From NCBI GenBank assembly GCA_902803685.1, contig CADCQR010000095.1:1-12455 (forward strand): a stretch of DNA of 12,455 nucleotides, given 5' to 3'. This stretch comes from an uncultured Erysipelotrichaceae bacterium. GTDB taxonomy: Bacteria > Bacillota_I > Bacilli_A > RF39 > UBA660. The notes beneath the pieces were generated by a model, which was not told the origin of the DNA, did not search any database, and saw only the letters and a list, made by a program, of their open reading frames with translations. Shown piece by piece: positions 5,410 to 12,455 of this stretch; within the stretch, counting starts at the first letter, position 1; the number at the start of each line of letters is the position of its first letter. Position numbers and translations under genes: made by a program.

Positions 5410-6657
5410 TTATTTATATATTCTATCTAATGCCTTCATTAAACCAAACTTACCATAATTATATGTTAATGCTCCTTGCATATAGGCAATATACGGCTCT
5501 CTAATAGGACCATCACAAGATAATTCTATTGAAGATCCTTGAGTAAATGAACCTGAAGCCATAACAACCTTATCTGTATATCCAGGCATATCCCAAGCTT
5601 CAACAACGGCGTTGGAGTCTATTGGACTAGCTTGTTGAATTCCTCGCGTGAACTCTATCAATAATTCGGGGCTGCCAAAAATAATATTTTGAACTATATC
5701 TGCTCTTTCTTCGTTCCATTTTGGTTCAACATTATATCCCATCTTTTCCATAACAAGAGAAGTAAGAATAGCCGTTTTTAAGGCGCTATTTACAACACTT
5801 GGAGCCATAAATAAACCTTGTAAGATTTGCTTATTGATTCCGAGCGTTGGTCCAACTTCTCTACCTTCGCCAGGTAGTGTTAAGCGTTGTGCACATAATT
5901 CAACCAATTCTTTTTTTCCTGCTATGTAAGCACCGTTAGGAGCAATTCCACCACCTAAATTTTTTATCAAAGAACCAACCATTATATCAGCACCAATACT
6001 TACTGGTTCAACTTTTGAAACAAATTCACAATAACAATTATCAATCATAATAATTATGTTACTATCAATTTTTTTTATAAATTTAATTACTTCTTCTATT
6101 TTTTCAATAGAAATGCTTTTTCTTGTAGAATATCCTTTACTTCTCTGTATTTCTATAACTTTAACTTTATTCTTGGTAATAAAATCCTCAATAGCGGCGT
6201 AATCAAAATCATCGTTAACTAACTCAATTTGATTATACTTAACTCCAAAACTCATTAATGATGAATCGTTAGGTACAATTCCTATTACCTCATCCAATGT
6301 ATCATAAGGCTTCCCACAAATACTAAGTAAAATGTCATTTGGTCTAAGTAACCCAAAAAGGCAAACACATAATGCATGAGATCCAGAAATAAATTGCCCA
6401 CGAACTAGTGCATCCTCACACCCAAATATATCAGCAAATATTTTTTCTATTGTATCTCTTCCAAAATCATTATAACCATAACCTGTAGTCTCATTAAAAT
6501 GTGACTCTGTAACTTCGAATTTTCTAAAAGCATTAAGAACTCTCAAACTATTGTAATCACATAAATTATCTAATTCTGAAAACGTTTCTCTTAATTGTTT
6601 TTCACTCTCGTTAACAATCTTTACAACTTCTTCTCTAACACCTAGTTCATTGTACAT
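5410..6657 (-). CDS. Methionine gamma-lyase-family PLP enzyme (YnbB-like)
   Basis: This 415-aa protein belongs to the Met_gamma_lyase group of fold-type I PLP enzymes, sometimes annotated as aluminum resistance protein. Seen features: the TTGYGYNDFGRDTIEKIFA stretch (58-76), FISGSHAL (89-96) at the cofactor phosphate-binding region, Asp206 in MIDNCYCEF for the pyridine nitrogen, and the likely Schiff-base Lys232 in SLIKNLGGG. The C-terminus has the GSFTQGSSIELSCDGP stretch. Length is normal for the family and no key residue is missing. Family members are predicted to cleave sulfur amino acids, but the true substrate is poorly known. GGGAGA precedes the ATG and overlaps the stop of the SDR gene, so the two are translated in close order. 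Confidence 0.85.
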   Translation of the reverse strand: MYNELGVREEVVKIVNESEKQLRETFSELDNLCDYNSLRVLNAFRKFEVTESHFNETTGYGYNDFGRDTIEKIFADIFGCEDALVRGQFISGSHALCVCLFGLLRPNDILLSICGKPYDTLDEVIGIVPNDSSLMSFGVKYNQIELVNDDFDYAAIEDFITKNKVKVIEIQRSKGYSTRKSISIEKIEEVIKFIKKIDSNIIIMIDNCYCEFVSKVEPVSIGADIMVGSLIKNLGGGIAPNGAYIAGKKELVELCAQRLTLPGEGREVGPTLGINKQILQGLFMAPSVVNSALKTAILTSLVMEKMGYNVEPKWNEERADIVQNIIFGSPELLIEFTRGIQQASPIDSNAVVEAWDMPGYTDKVVMASGSFTQGSSIELSCDGPIREPYIAYMQGALTYNYGKFGLMKALDRIYK

Positions 6658-6668
6658 AATAAATCTCC

Positions 6669-7409
6669 CTACTCATTAAATTTTCCACCATCAACTCTAA
6701 TAATAGAATCATTTATATAGCTTGCATCATCACTTGTCAAGAAAACAACTACTTTTGCTATTTCCTGTGGATTGGCAAAACGTCCAAGCAATATTTTTTT
6801 ATTATACTCATCTCTTTGGAGAGGTGTCAACTCACTATTCATATCAGTATTAACCCAACCGGGGCACACACAATTGACCGCTATATAAGGAGCAAACTCC
6901 CTGGCCATATTATGCGTAAGCGAAATGACTCCAGCCTTTGAAGCATCATAATCACAAGATTCTGGATAATAAGTATCTATAGCGTTTGTAGAAGAAATAT
7001 TTACTATTTTACCTTTTTTATTTTCATACATTATTTTTCCTACATACTTACTAACTAAATACGTCCCAACTATGTTGACATCCAATATTCTTTTAAAGTC
7101 AGCAATCGATTTATCCATAAATAATGAATCTTTACATGTTGCTGCATTATTAACAAGAATATCTATGTTACCAAATGTATTCTGAATATCTGAAACCATA
7201 TTTTTTACATCAGCTTCTTTTGATATATCACATTTATATACCATAACAGAAACATTATAGTTATCAGCAAGATATTTCTTTACTTCATTAGCTTCTTGCT
7301 CATGATAACAATATGTTATAGCAACGCTAATTCCTTTTTTTGCAAGCTCCTCAGCAATTGCCCTGCCAATTCCTCTATTACCTCCAGTAACTAATGCTAC
7401 TTTTTTCAT
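6669..7409 (-). CDS. Short-chain dehydrogenase/reductase, FabG-like
   Basis: This 246-aa classical SDR is a cytoplasmic NAD(P)-dependent oxidoreductase. Residues 8-15 form the nucleotide-binding TGGNRGIG motif. LVNNAA is at 85-90, the catalytic Ser at 139/140 in NISS, and Tyr154 and Lys158 in YDASK; CPGWVNTDM follows. All catalytic residues are present. It resembles 3-oxoacyl-ACP reductase (FabG) in length and motifs. No fatty-acid synthesis genes are nearby, so the substrate is open; a dedicated small-molecule reductase is equally possible. GTAGGTG, overlapping the stop codon of the thioredoxin-like gene, is the ribosome binding site. Gaps of 7 and 11 bases to its neighbours indicate one operon. 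Confidence 0.88.
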   Translation of the reverse strand: MKKVALVTGGNRGIGRAIAEELAKKGISVAITYCYHEQEANEVKKYLADNYNVSVMVYKCDISKEADVKNMVSDIQNTFGNIDILVNNAATCKDSLFMDKSIADFKRILDVNIVGTYLVSKYVGKIMYENKKGKIVNISSTNAIDTYYPESCDYDASKAGVISLTHNMAREFAPYIAVNCVCPGWVNTDMNSELTPLQRDEYNKKILLGRFANPQEIAKVVVFLTSDDASYINDSIIRVDGGKFNE

Positions 7410-7416
7410 AAAACAC

Positions 7417-7893
7417 CTACTCTTCTACTTCTGCATTGCTAGAACAACTTCCTGCATCATTATCTTGTACATCACTTAACTTGTAGTTTTTAATAAAGCA
7501 ATACAATTCATTTTTAGAATTAATATTTACTAAATTAGCAAATAACTTTCCATCGACCATATATAATACAGCCGGAGATACATCATTATCTGTAACAAAA
7601 TCATATTTTTTAAATATAGCTTTAGCATCATCATTATCTTCATACATAATTTCATATTTTACACCCAGATTATCTAAATAAAGCTTAATTTCCTCACAGT
7701 TGCTACATTTTCTATTATTTACAAATACTAAAAAAGTCTCTTTTCTTTTCATTTTTGTGTTAATAGGTCCTGTAAAAGAAAATTTCTTCACAAATATAAT
7801 TATCAACAACATTACAACTATAACAAATCCTAATATAACTAATAATATTCGATTTCTAAAATCTGTAAATTCAGAATCTTTATCTTTTTTCAC
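7417..7893 (-). CDS. Membrane-anchored thioredoxin-fold protein with a CSNC motif
   Basis: The protein has one transmembrane segment near its N-terminus (about residues 16-35) after a charged start, then a thioredoxin-like domain. FLVFVNNRKCSNCEEIKLYL carries the CxxC redox motif (Cys63, Cys66), and VSPAVLY gives the cis-proline (Pro107) that faces it. The domain is probably outside the cytoplasm, so a role in thiol exchange of exported proteins is likely. The short acidic tail contains another Cys. Start choice: a TTG at 7914 has no ribosome binding site and overlaps the expected transcript start, and the ATG at 7902 touches GGAAGG directly. The GTG at 7893 lies nine bases after GGAAGG and is preferred. 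It is the first gene of the minus-strand cluster and the target is unknown. Confidence 0.7.
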   Translation of the reverse strand: MKKDKDSEFTDFRNRILLVILGFVIVVMLLIIIFVKKFSFTGPINTKMKRKETFLVFVNNRKCSNCEEIKLYLDNLGVKYEIMYEDNDDAKAIFKKYDFVTDNDVSPAVLYMVDGKLFANLVNINSKNELYCFIKNYKLSDVQDNDAGSCSSNAEVEE

Positions 7894-7914
7894 TGTAATC
7901 ATCCTTCCAATCAA

Positions 7915-7920
7915 ATTATA
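7915..7920 (-). promoter_or_regulatory. Putative -10 box of the thioredoxin-SDR-lyase operon
   Basis: TATAAT on the minus strand, in the short gap between the ileS terminator and the thioredoxin-like gene. No TTGACA-like -35 is visible at 16-18 bases; that position is a T-rich run. A transcript from here would start close to GGAAGG, which argues against the TTG start. Confidence 0.4.
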
Positions 7921-7936
7921 ACAAATTAAATAAAAA

Positions 7937-7963
7937 TAAAAAAGAGACTTATAAAAAGCCCCC
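7937..7963 (-). terminator. Intrinsic terminator of the exchanger-ileS operon
   Basis: On the minus strand GGGGGCTT, loop TTTAT and AAGTCTCT form an 8-bp stem with three G-T pairs, followed by a six-T run and more T-rich sequence. It starts three bases after the ileS stop codon. Confidence 0.65.
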
Positions 7964-7965
7964 TA

Positions 7966-10900
7966 TTATATTTTTTCAACTCTTATGATAACTTTTTCAT
8001 CATTCAATTCATCTAAAGGTTCATCATCTATAAGAATTAATTTATCACCTAGAACTTCACCCATTACGTAATCATAATATTTATCAAGCATAAGCTTTAC
8101 TTTATCAGTACCATTATAGAAAACATTAATGTGATCAACAATATTAAAATCGGATTCTTTTCTTAATGCTTGCACAGTTCTTACAAACTCACGAGCAAGT
8201 CCTTCTAATATCAAATCTTCAGTAAGTGTTGTCTCAAGTACCACACATGTTTTATCATTTGCATAGGATGCAAATCCTTCTTTTTGCTTCAATGAAATTA
8301 TAACTACATCTTCTGTTAAATTAAATTCTTCTCCCTCAAGATCAATAGTCATATCACCATTTTTAATTTCAGATACTTCTTTAGTACTAAACTTAGTTAA
8401 TTTATCTTGAAGAATTTTTATTTTAGAACCTAAAGTCTTTCCTAACTCTTTAAAATTAGGTTTTACCACATACTCTAGATACTCACTCATATCTTGTTTA
8501 TAAGTTATATTTTTTACATTTAATTCTTCTTTTATTACCACATCTAAATTACCAATAATAGCTTTATTGTCTTCTGGTAACATCAAATTACTAATTGGCT
8601 GACGAACTTTGATATTTACTTCTTCTCTAGCGTATCTACCTAAACTACAAATATCTCTAACTAAATCCATCTGCTTTTCAACAGCTTCATCTATTAGCGA
8701 TTCATTATATACTGGGTAGTCAGCTAAATGAACTGATTCTTTACCAGTCAATTTAGTATAGATTTCTTCAGTAACAAATGGAGTAATAGGTGCACACAAT
8801 CTACATAATGTTTCTAATACTTCATAAGTAGTCAAATAGACAGCTTTTTTAGAATCTGTTAATTCAGAATCCCAGAATCTTCTTCTGGTACTTCTAATAT
8901 ACCAATTAGATAAATCGTCATTTAAGAATGGGACTATATATTTAGTAGCTTTATTCAAATCATATTCTTCCATAGCAGCAGTAACATTTTTGACAAGTTT
9001 ATTAAGTTTTGAGATTAACCATCTATCTATTAATTCTCTCTTTGCTACAGGGATACTATATTCTCTAGGGTCTATGCCATCTGCGTTAGCATACATTTCA
9101 AAGAAAGAATAAGCGTTTTTTAACGTTGATATATATTTTGAATATACCTCTTTAACACCAACCTCATCAAAACGTAAAGGCGTCCAAACTGGTGAAGTAT
9201 ACACCATGTAAAATCTAATGGTATCAGCGCCATACTTAGTCATAATTTCTACTGGATTAATGATATTTCCAACTGACTTAGACATCTTTTTACCATGAGC
9301 ATCAAGCATCATATCGTTTACAACAACATTCTTAAAGCTAGATTTTCCACTTATTAGTGTCGATAATACTAAAAGCACATAGAACCAGCCTCTAGTTTGG
9401 TCTACTCCTTCAGCTATAAAATCAGCTGGGAATTGGCTTTCAAATAATTCTTTATTTTCAAATGGATAATGGTATTGAGCATAAGGCATAGCTCCAGAAT
9501 CAAACCACACATCTAATACATCAAGAACACGAGACATAGTCTTTTGACATTTCGGACACTTAATATGAATATTATCTACATATGGTCTATGTAATTCAAT
9601 ATCATCAGCAATTGGATCTAAAGATTTTTCTTTTAAGTCTTTAACAGAACCAATTGTCTCAAAATGTCCGCATTCACACGTCCAAATAGGAAGAGGACAT
9701 CCCCAGTATCTGTTTCTAGAAATACCCCAATCAATCATATTTTCTAGCCAATTAGCAAATCTTTTTTCTCCAACATAATCAGGATACCAATTGATTTTTT
9801 TATTTTCAGCAATAATTTGTTCTTTATAAGCTGTATTATTAATATACCAAGCAGGTTTAGCATAATAAACAAGTGGTTGCTTACATCTCCAACAATGTGG
9901 ATAATCGTGAGTCATCTTTATTTTTTTGAATAATTTATCTTCTGCTTTCAAGTATTTAATAATATCAATTTCAAGTTCAGGATCAGTAACTAATCTTCCT
10001 TGCCATAATCCTTCAGTATAGCAACCATCTTTTCCAACTGGATTAATAAAAGTAATTCCATTTTCGTTAGCTACACGATTATCATCAACACCATAGGCAG
10101 GAGCAATATGAACAATACCTGTACCATCTGTTGCTGTAACGTAGTCATCCGCTAAAATTTCAAAAGCTTTTCCCTCAACTTTAACAAAAGGGAGCAATTG
10201 CTCATACTTTTTACCAACAAGATTGATACCTTTATATTTTTCAATTACTTCAAACTCATCACCTAAAACTTTTTTGGCTAGCTCTTCAGCAACAATAAAA
10301 TTATATCCCTTGCTGTTTACTTTTAAATAAGTAAGTTTTGGATTAACACATAAGGCAACATTAGCCATTAATGTCCAAGGTGTAGTGGTCCATACCAATA
10401 CATAAGTATCATCATCAACTAATTTGAATGGCACAATTACCGTATTAACAGATACTTCTTTATATCCTTGAGCAACTTCAAAAGACGAAAGTTCTGTTCC
10501 ACATCTAGTGCAATAAGGCAATACCTTATTACTGTGATATAGCAACCCTTTTTTATTAAGTTGATCAACAATCCACCATTCAGATTCAATGTACTCATTA
10601 TCACAAGTAACATACGGATTATCACAATCAATAAATTGCCCCATCATATCGGTTACTTTTTTTACTTCATCAATATTAGTAGCAGTTTCATTTTTACACT
10701 CTTTACAAAAGTTTTCTACACCTAATTTTTCAATATCAGCTTTTGTTTTGAAGCCCAACTTCTTTTCAACATTAACTTCGATAGGTAATCCATGTGTATC
10801 AAGACCTATTTTACGTAAAACATAATTCCCCTGCATTACTTTGAATTTGCAAAAAGAATCTTTAATAGTTTTTGTTTATTTATGATGAATACCAGGTTTA

Positions 10901-11055
10901 GCATTAGCATATATTGGTCCATCATAGAATACATATTTAGGACCATCTTTTCTACCTTCTGTACTCTTAGTAAGAATATCTATCTTATTCCAATGTTCTA
11001 CATATTTACTCTCAACCTCAGATACAGAATTATTATCCAATTTTTCAAACTTCAT
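7966..11055 (-). CDS. ileS: Isoleucyl-tRNA synthetase, interrupted by an in-frame TAA at codon 60
   Basis: IleRS charges tRNA-Ile with isoleucine and edits valine. From the ATG at 11055 the frame is 1,029 codons long, the usual size. Visible: YVFYDGPIYANAKPGIHH (41-58) with the HIGH-equivalent signature, LDTHGLPIE, zinc-type CTRCGTEL (Cys182, Cys185), VWTTTPWTLMANVAL at the edge of the editing domain, VWFDSGAMPYAQYHYPF, KMSKS (590-594), CWRC and CxC..CPKC clusters, and a complete anticodon-binding C-terminus. It resembles the long, type 2 (eukaryote-like) IleRS. TAA occupies codon 60, right after GIHH, and KTIKDSFCKFKVMQG continues in the same frame. The next ATG (codon 74) has no ribosome binding site and would lose the HIGH site. 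AGGAGG before 11055 overlaps the exchanger's stop codon, supporting the long start. It is either a real null allele, a sequence error, or an unusual read-through. Confidence 0.85.
10876..10878 (-). other. ileS: In-frame TAA stop inside the ileS HIGH region
   Basis: The minus-strand codons read GGT ATT CAT CAT AAA TAA ACA AAA ACT ATT, where relatives are expected to encode GIHH, then V-L/I/M-A/S, then KTI or RTI. Three codons in a row are off-consensus while both flanks are well conserved and in frame, so this is a run of substitutions and not a frameshift. TAA is used as the normal stop by most genes here, so code reassignment does not explain it. Confidence 0.85.
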
Positions 11056-11065
11056 ATTTTACCTC

Positions 11066-12019
11066 CTACAAAAAAATAACATAAGAATAATAAATTACAA
11101 ATATAACTAAGAAGAGGAAACCTTCTCGTTTAGTTATCCTATGATCATTTAGTGAAAACAAAAATAACATCAAGGCAGCCATTACCATAACAATTAAATC
11201 AATATAACTAAATGTAATTGTCCCAATACCACCAAACAAAGCCACTGGTATACCAATAACCATACCTATATTAAATATGTTACTTCCAACTACATTACCC
11301 ATGGCAATATCATATTCACCTTTATAAGTTGCTGTAACACTGGTGACTAACTCAGGTAAAGATGTTCCTAAGGCTATTATAGTCAACGATATTAGTCTTT
11401 CACTAACACCTATCGACTTTGCAATTACAGAAGCATTATCTACAACAAAATTACTTCCAAACACTATGCCACAAATACCCGCAACCGTAAATATCAATGA
11501 CTTATATAGTGGCATATTGTCACTAGTATCTTGGTCTTCATCAATCTTGTTTCTAGTCATACTTATTAAATAGTAAATAAATACACAGAAAAATAATAAC
11601 AAGACAATACCATCACATCTAGTAAACATATTAACGGCACCACTGTCAAATAAGCTATCTGATAAAAGTGTAGCAAATAGAACTGTTATTAGAAGTGTTA
11701 TTGGCAGCTCTTTCTTGACGGTGTTATTTTTGACATTCAAAGCATGAACAACTGAAGATGCGCCTAATATCAATAATATATTCAATATATTACTACCTAT
11801 AACATTACCTAAAACAATATCACCACTGCCAGCGAGAATAGACTTAACTGATACCGCAAATTCTGGAGCACTAGTACCAAATGCTACAATAGTAAGTCCT
11901 ATAAGCATCTTGGATATCTTGAAATTAGCAGCCACATTACTAGCACCATCTACAAAAATATCCGCTCCCTTTATTAGCATCACAAATCCAACTATTAATA
12001 AAATTACATTAAAAAACAT
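11066..12019 (-). CDS. Sodium/calcium-type cation exchanger, CaCA family (YrbG-like)
   Basis: This 317-aa membrane protein has the two inverted halves of the CaCA superfamily. Alpha-1 carries GTSAPE (48-53) and GNVIGSN (71-77); alpha-2 carries GTSLPE (218-223) and GNVVGSN (241-247). The acidic residues in both GTSxPE motifs bind the ions. About ten membrane helices are evident, split by a charged cytoplasmic loop (RNKIDEDQD, about 156-164). It most likely exchanges Ca2+ for Na+ or H+. The ATG at 12019 follows GGGAGG; an upstream in-frame ATG at 12091 would translate the T-box itself and is rejected. It lies between the T-box leader and ileS, and its stop codon TAG overlaps the ileS ribosome binding site. 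The two genes are therefore one transcription unit, and the exchanger should be induced when charged tRNA-Ile is low. Confidence 0.9.
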   Translation of the reverse strand: MFFNVILLIVGFVMLIKGADIFVDGASNVAANFKISKMLIGLTIVAFGTSAPEFAVSVKSILAGSGDIVLGNVIGSNILNILLILGASSVVHALNVKNNTVKKELPITLLITVLFATLLSDSLFDSGAVNMFTRCDGIVLLLFFCVFIYYLISMTRNKIDEDQDTSDNMPLYKSLIFTVAGICGIVFGSNFVVDNASVIAKSIGVSERLISLTIIALGTSLPELVTSVTATYKGEYDIAMGNVVGSNIFNIGMVIGIPVALFGGIGTITFSYIDLIVMVMAALMLFLFSLNDHRITKREGFLFLVIFVIYYSYVIFL

Positions 12020-12044
12020 TTTGCCTCCCTTTTTAGGATAAAAC

Positions 12045-12094
12045 AAATAAAAAAGGTAGTATTCAAGGGCGAAAAATATCCGCGGTACCACCTT
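12045..12094 (-). terminator. T-box terminator, exclusive with the antiterminator
   Basis: AAGGTGGTA (12094-12086) pairs with TACTACCTT (12061-12053), nine pairs with one G-T, followed by a T-run. The 5' arm is the T-box bulge itself, so forming this stem removes the tRNA-binding site. Termination occurs before the exchanger start codon. Confidence 0.75.
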
Positions 12095-12258
12095 AATTCA
12101 TATCAAAAGATATCTCTATACTATAACGCGTAAACCGTATTTATCTTATCCATAAATCGCACTTGAAAGTGATTTAAATATATCTTCATAACTTGTTTAC
12201 ACCAACCACAAGCTCTCTTATTACTCCGATATATTCCCTCTTTCGCATTTGCTTTACA
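12045..12258 (-). promoter_or_regulatory. T-box leader, likely isoleucine-specific
   Basis: T-box leaders bind a specific tRNA and allow transcription only if it is uncharged. Conserved parts, minus strand: lower Stem I GAAAG/CTTTC (12244-12240 with 12169-12165); AGAGAG (12218-12213) and GGTTGGTG (12207-12200) of the distal Stem I that reads the tRNA elbow; a Stem III-like ATATC/GATAT hairpin; and the T-box AAGGTGGTACCGCG (12094-12081). The antiterminator pairs AAGG and GCG with CGC and CCTT around the TGGTACC bulge that binds the tRNA end. The specifier is read as ATC (12173-12171) followed by A, meaning Ile; this agrees with ileS in the operon but is the least certain part (ATA in GAAGATA is the alternative, also Ile). 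Confidence 0.88.
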
Positions 12259-12264
12259 AGTTTT

Positions 12265-12293
12265 AATATAGCATAAGAAAAAGTATATTTCAA
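12265..12293 (-). promoter_or_regulatory. Sigma-A promoter of the T-box-exchanger-ileS operon
   Basis: TTGAAA (12293-12288), exactly 17 bases, then TATATT (12270-12265) with an extended TGC in front. Transcription would begin near 12258, a few bases before Stem I. Confidence 0.8.
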
Positions 12294-12312
12294 CAAATAT
12301 TTTTTGAAAAGT

Positions 12313-12343
12313 AAAAAAGCTAATATAGAAAACTATACTAGCT
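12313..12343 (-). terminator. Intrinsic terminator of the gene at the right edge
   Basis: AGCTAGTATAG, loop TTTT, CTATATTAGCT (12343-12318): 11 pairs with one G-T, then a T-run. It overlaps the stop codon of the upstream gene and lies just before the T-box promoter. Confidence 0.8.
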
Positions 12344-12455
12344 AAAACATATCATCCTCATCCTCTGTATCTTCTTTTTTTGCTTCTCTATTGTTCTTAT
12401 TTGGTACCTGATCATCAGTAATGCTACCTTCCACATTGACATTATTAGGAGTACA
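12342..12455 (-). CDS. C-terminal end of an unknown protein with an acidic tail (partial)
   Basis: The last 37 codons of a gene that enters from the right. The visible peptide is polar and low in complexity (NNVNVEGSITDDQVPNKN), then lysine-rich, and ends KEDTEDEDDMF. Acidic tails that end in a hydrophobic residue occur in single-stranded DNA-binding proteins (typical ending DDDIPF), but one tail cannot identify the protein. The frame is supported by the terminator that overlaps its TAG stop codon. Confidence 0.55.
   Translation of the reverse strand, partial: CTPNNVNVEGSITDDQVPNKNNREAKKEDTEDEDDMF

Noticed and set aside
7966..10836. A shorter ileS starting at the ATG at 10836
   Set aside because: This would remove the HIGH signature and has no ribosome binding site. 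The sequence upstream up to 11055 encodes the conserved IleRS N-terminus in the same frame.
10882..11079. Plus-strand frame of 65 codons opposite the ileS start
   Set aside because: It is the complement of the conserved IleRS N-terminus; no ribosome binding site or family resemblance.
12020..12091. Upstream ATG extending the cation exchanger by 24 residues
   Set aside because: The added peptide is the translation of the T-box terminator. The ATG at 12019 has GGGAGG in place and begins at the first membrane helix.
1..12455. CRISPR array, tRNA or rRNA genes
   Set aside because: No regularly spaced repeats with unique spacers, no tRNA cloverleaf and no rRNA-like stretch were seen on either strand.

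Overview
This is a low-GC window from a spore-forming member of the Firmicutes, probably an uncultured Bacilli/Erysipelotrichia- or RF39-like lineage. The evidence is the AT-rich codon use, a T-box leader, strong AGGAGG/AGGTGA ribosome binding sites and clear sporulation genes (spoIIIAH, gerE, gerM). The code is standard: genes end in TAA or TAG, Trp is TGG, and no gene needs TGA as sense. The exact taxon cannot be fixed from this sequence.

Region 1 (1-2190) is mobile DNA. An intact IS1202-type (ISNCY group) transposase lies on the plus strand, between ends rich in TGACATTTT repeats; the left end seems cut by the window edge. Its right end abuts a decayed IS30-type transposase remnant with a missing N-terminus, a frameshift and an in-frame TGA. 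Several perfect hairpins lie here.

Region 2 (2191-7921, all minus strand) is a seven-gene cluster. In transcription order it holds a membrane-anchored thioredoxin-fold protein, an SDR oxidoreductase, a methionine gamma-lyase-family PLP enzyme, a 482-aa protein of unknown function, SpoIIIAH, GerE and GerM. The first four genes are tightly packed, with gaps of 7-13 bases. The three sporulation genes have longer gaps, and each carries a CATAnnnT box 5-6 bases before an AGGTGA ribosome binding site, resembling mother-cell (sigma-E/sigma-K) -10 elements. In Bacillus, SpoIIIAH is the mother-cell half of the SpoIIQ-SpoIIIAH channel, GerM helps assemble that complex, and GerE is the last mother-cell regulator, so the grouping makes functional sense.

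Region 3 (7937-12300, minus strand) is a T-box-controlled operon. A strong sigma-A promoter leads into a T-box leader (likely Ile specifier ATC), then a CaCA-family cation exchanger, then ileS, then a terminator. The ileS frame is full length (1,029 codons plus stop) but carries an in-frame TAA at codon 60, inside the HIGH signature. This is the most striking oddity of the window: an essential gene that looks interrupted in its active site.

The right edge (12342-12455) holds the last 37 codons of a minus-strand gene with an acidic C-terminal tail, followed by a terminator.

The most useful follow-ups are read-level checking of the ileS stop, transcript starts of the three sporulation genes, and a homology and structure search for the 482-aa protein.
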